Below are positions 62,597 to 64,000 of a stretch of 64,000 bases of DNA, in pieces. The stretch covers positions 2,830,501 through 2,894,500 of the forward strand of contig NC_092323.1 in the NCBI RefSeq assembly GCF_036785885.1, in the 5' to 3' direction. Made by a program: the position numbers and the translations under genes. How positions within the stretch are numbered: the first letter of the stretch is position 1; each line of letters opens with the position of its first letter. The notes under the pieces were generated by a model. That model saw nothing but the letters and a program-made list of their open reading frames with translations. It made no database searches and had not been told where the DNA came from. The stretch comes from Coffea arabica. Lineage: Eukaryota; Streptophyta; Magnoliopsida; Gentianales; Rubiaceae.

Positions 62597-63255
62597 GTTG
62601 TCTGGTATACCTGATATCTGAATATATGTGGCTGGTGTAACTATAGCAGCACGGAGAAGCTTTAGTGCAGTGTACAATTTATTTTTGTTTTTATATAACT
62701 ATTTGTGTTGCTTTTGTCAGCATAATTAAATCCTTTTTGATTAATCAATTTGATCTTCTCTTGAATGCTTGGGTTAAGATGATTGTTGTTGCACGTTTGA
62801 TCTTGCATGTTTGCTACTTCTGTTAGGCTTTAAGCATATAAAATTTTAACCTCTCAGTCAGTCATATTTGGTGCAGTGAATTAACTTGAAATGGCAAATG
62901 GAAACTGCTGTGTGGTGCTAAAATTTCTATGTTGTCTAGTATACCTGATATCAGATATTTGTGGCTAGTGTACTATAACAGTGTGAAGAAGCTTTAGCGT
63001 AGTGTACAATCTATTGTTGTTTTTGTACAACTCACTGCTTTTGTCAGCATCACTAAATCCTGCGTGATAAATATATTTGATCTTCTCTTGGTTGCTTGAG
63101 TGAAGATGATTGTTGTTACATTTTTTAGCTTGCATGCGGGCTACTTCCCCTAGACTTGAGTATGTAACTTTTGAACCTCTTAGTCAGTCATATTTGGTGT
63201 AGTAGATTAATCTGAAATGGCAATTGGAAACCGTTGTATAGTGCAAAGTTTTCTA
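62597..63255 (+). repeat. Tandem duplication, about 334-bp unit
   Basis: Copy 1 begins at 62597 (GTTGTCTGGTATACCTGATA) and copy 2 at 62931 (GTTGTCTAGTATACCTGATA). They stay alignable to about 63255, with many substitutions and small indels, so the duplication is old. It lies downstream of VEN4 and is non-coding. Confidence 0.85.
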
Positions 63256-63657
63256 AACGATACTAGTGTGCACTTTGTCTAGGAGCAGTTGAAAGTTCTT
63301 TTTTCAACCAAAACACAAGCCAGAAAAATTCCATCCAAGCATTCAAGTTTATATGATGATATGCACTCAAACAAAAGTTTACTTGTGCCCAAATTAATAG
63401 AATCATGATATTGCAAGAAATAGAGAAAATCATTTTTATATCATCGTGGACTGGGGAATGTTTCCTTCTTTGTATTTCTTTTTAAAAATTGTCTAAGCCA
63501 TTGGAAATATTTCTCGTAGTTGTATTCATTTTGTATGTCAGGGGAGCCATGGGGCTATACGGCTTTTGTTACTGTTTGGGCCTGTTACCACATAGAATAT
63601 TGACACAGTGGAATCGTGGTCACACTTGTTGAAGTACAAAGGAGGAGGATGCGGGTT

Positions 63658-63817
63658 TGTTTGGATTGAGCATTATTTTTTTAATTTTATTTACTTACAT
63701 CATCATTACAATTTTCAATACACCTTTTTATCTTCCCAATTACCTTTTTATCTCACATACATTACATCACAAAAAGTACTACAGTAGAAATATTCCAAAT
63801 AACTTACAATCCAAACA
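63658..63817. mobile_element. Small MITE with TGTTTGGATTG ends, possible
   Basis: TGTTTGGATTG at the left and its exact reverse complement CAATCCAAACA at 63807-63817 bound about 160 bp of AT-rich sequence. No target duplication was confirmed. Confidence 0.45.
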
Positions 63818-64000
63818 TTGGCTTGCTTAGCTTTCTGTATTCCTTGCTTAGCTTGGAATGCTTCTAGATCAAACCTTCCCTTCGTGTTTTCGGGTATTAT
63901 TGCACTCTTTCAAACACTGAGTTTGTGTCTCTACATATTATTCTAATTTATTTTAATATACTCTCTAAAGCTATTATAGCTTTGAGTTGCCCTCTAATGG
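63818..64000. other. Window end, nothing recognised
   Basis: AT-rich sequence without a gene or a repeat I can name. Confidence 0.4.

Overview
This is a stretch of plant nuclear DNA, from a core eudicot and probably an asterid. The evidence is AT-rich intergenic DNA, many short GT-AG introns, chloroplast and mitochondrial targeting sequences, and plant-only families (CASP-like, PSA3, VEN4, KLCR/CMU). The asterid guess rests on farnesyltransferase beta-subunit wording and is weak. I assigned exons by hand, using conserved protein families and phase-consistent splice sites. No transcript data were available.

Layout, left to right. (1) 58-2384 minus: kinesin-light-chain-related TPR protein (KLCR/CMU type). 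(2) 2.4-16 kb: a transposon-rich region with no ordinary gene. It holds a Stowaway MITE, Mutator-like (MULE) elements with 9-10 bp target duplications, a related pair of AT-rich MITEs, and a 1.48-kb Pack-MULE carrying a broken piece of a CDKG-type kinase gene. (3) 16190-17962 plus: C2H2-finger protein with a DEDD exonuclease fold that has lost catalytic residues. (4) 18.5-21.9 kb: a SINE, a decayed quinone/enone oxidoreductase pseudogene, and a second gene-carrying MULE-like element whose cargo is an apparently intact GRF-type zinc-finger gene. (5) 24287-26623 minus: CASPL4A-type membrane protein. (6) 30050-36656 minus: protein farnesyltransferase beta subunit (ERA1/FTB), 14 exons. (7) 40379-43595 plus: mitochondrial formate dehydrogenase, 6 exons. 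(8) 46404-47442 plus: small OB-fold protein of the At4g28440 type. (9) 49788-51331 plus: NFD6/NOXY2-like small organellar protein. (10) 52190-53421 minus: photosystem I assembly factor PSA3. (11) 56162-62182 plus: SAMHD1-like HD-domain phosphohydrolase (VEN4), 19 exons, with a 1.47-kb near-perfect foldback in intron 7.

The ordinary genes are housekeeping genes without an obvious shared pathway. From memory, VEN4, ERA1, CASPL4A1 and the exonuclease-family gene lie close together in Arabidopsis chromosome 5 (At5g40270-At5g40310), and KLCR2 lies beside another exonuclease-family gene in chromosome 3 (At3g27960/70). The window therefore looks like an old conserved block, opened up by transposons and by FDH, OB-fold, NFD6-like and PSA3 loci.

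The most interesting material is mobile: two MULE-type elements carrying host-like gene sequence, several short relatives, two hAT-type elements with exact 8-bp duplications, two SINEs with matching target duplications, and the intronic foldback. Four of about 51 coding introns use GC-AG borders.
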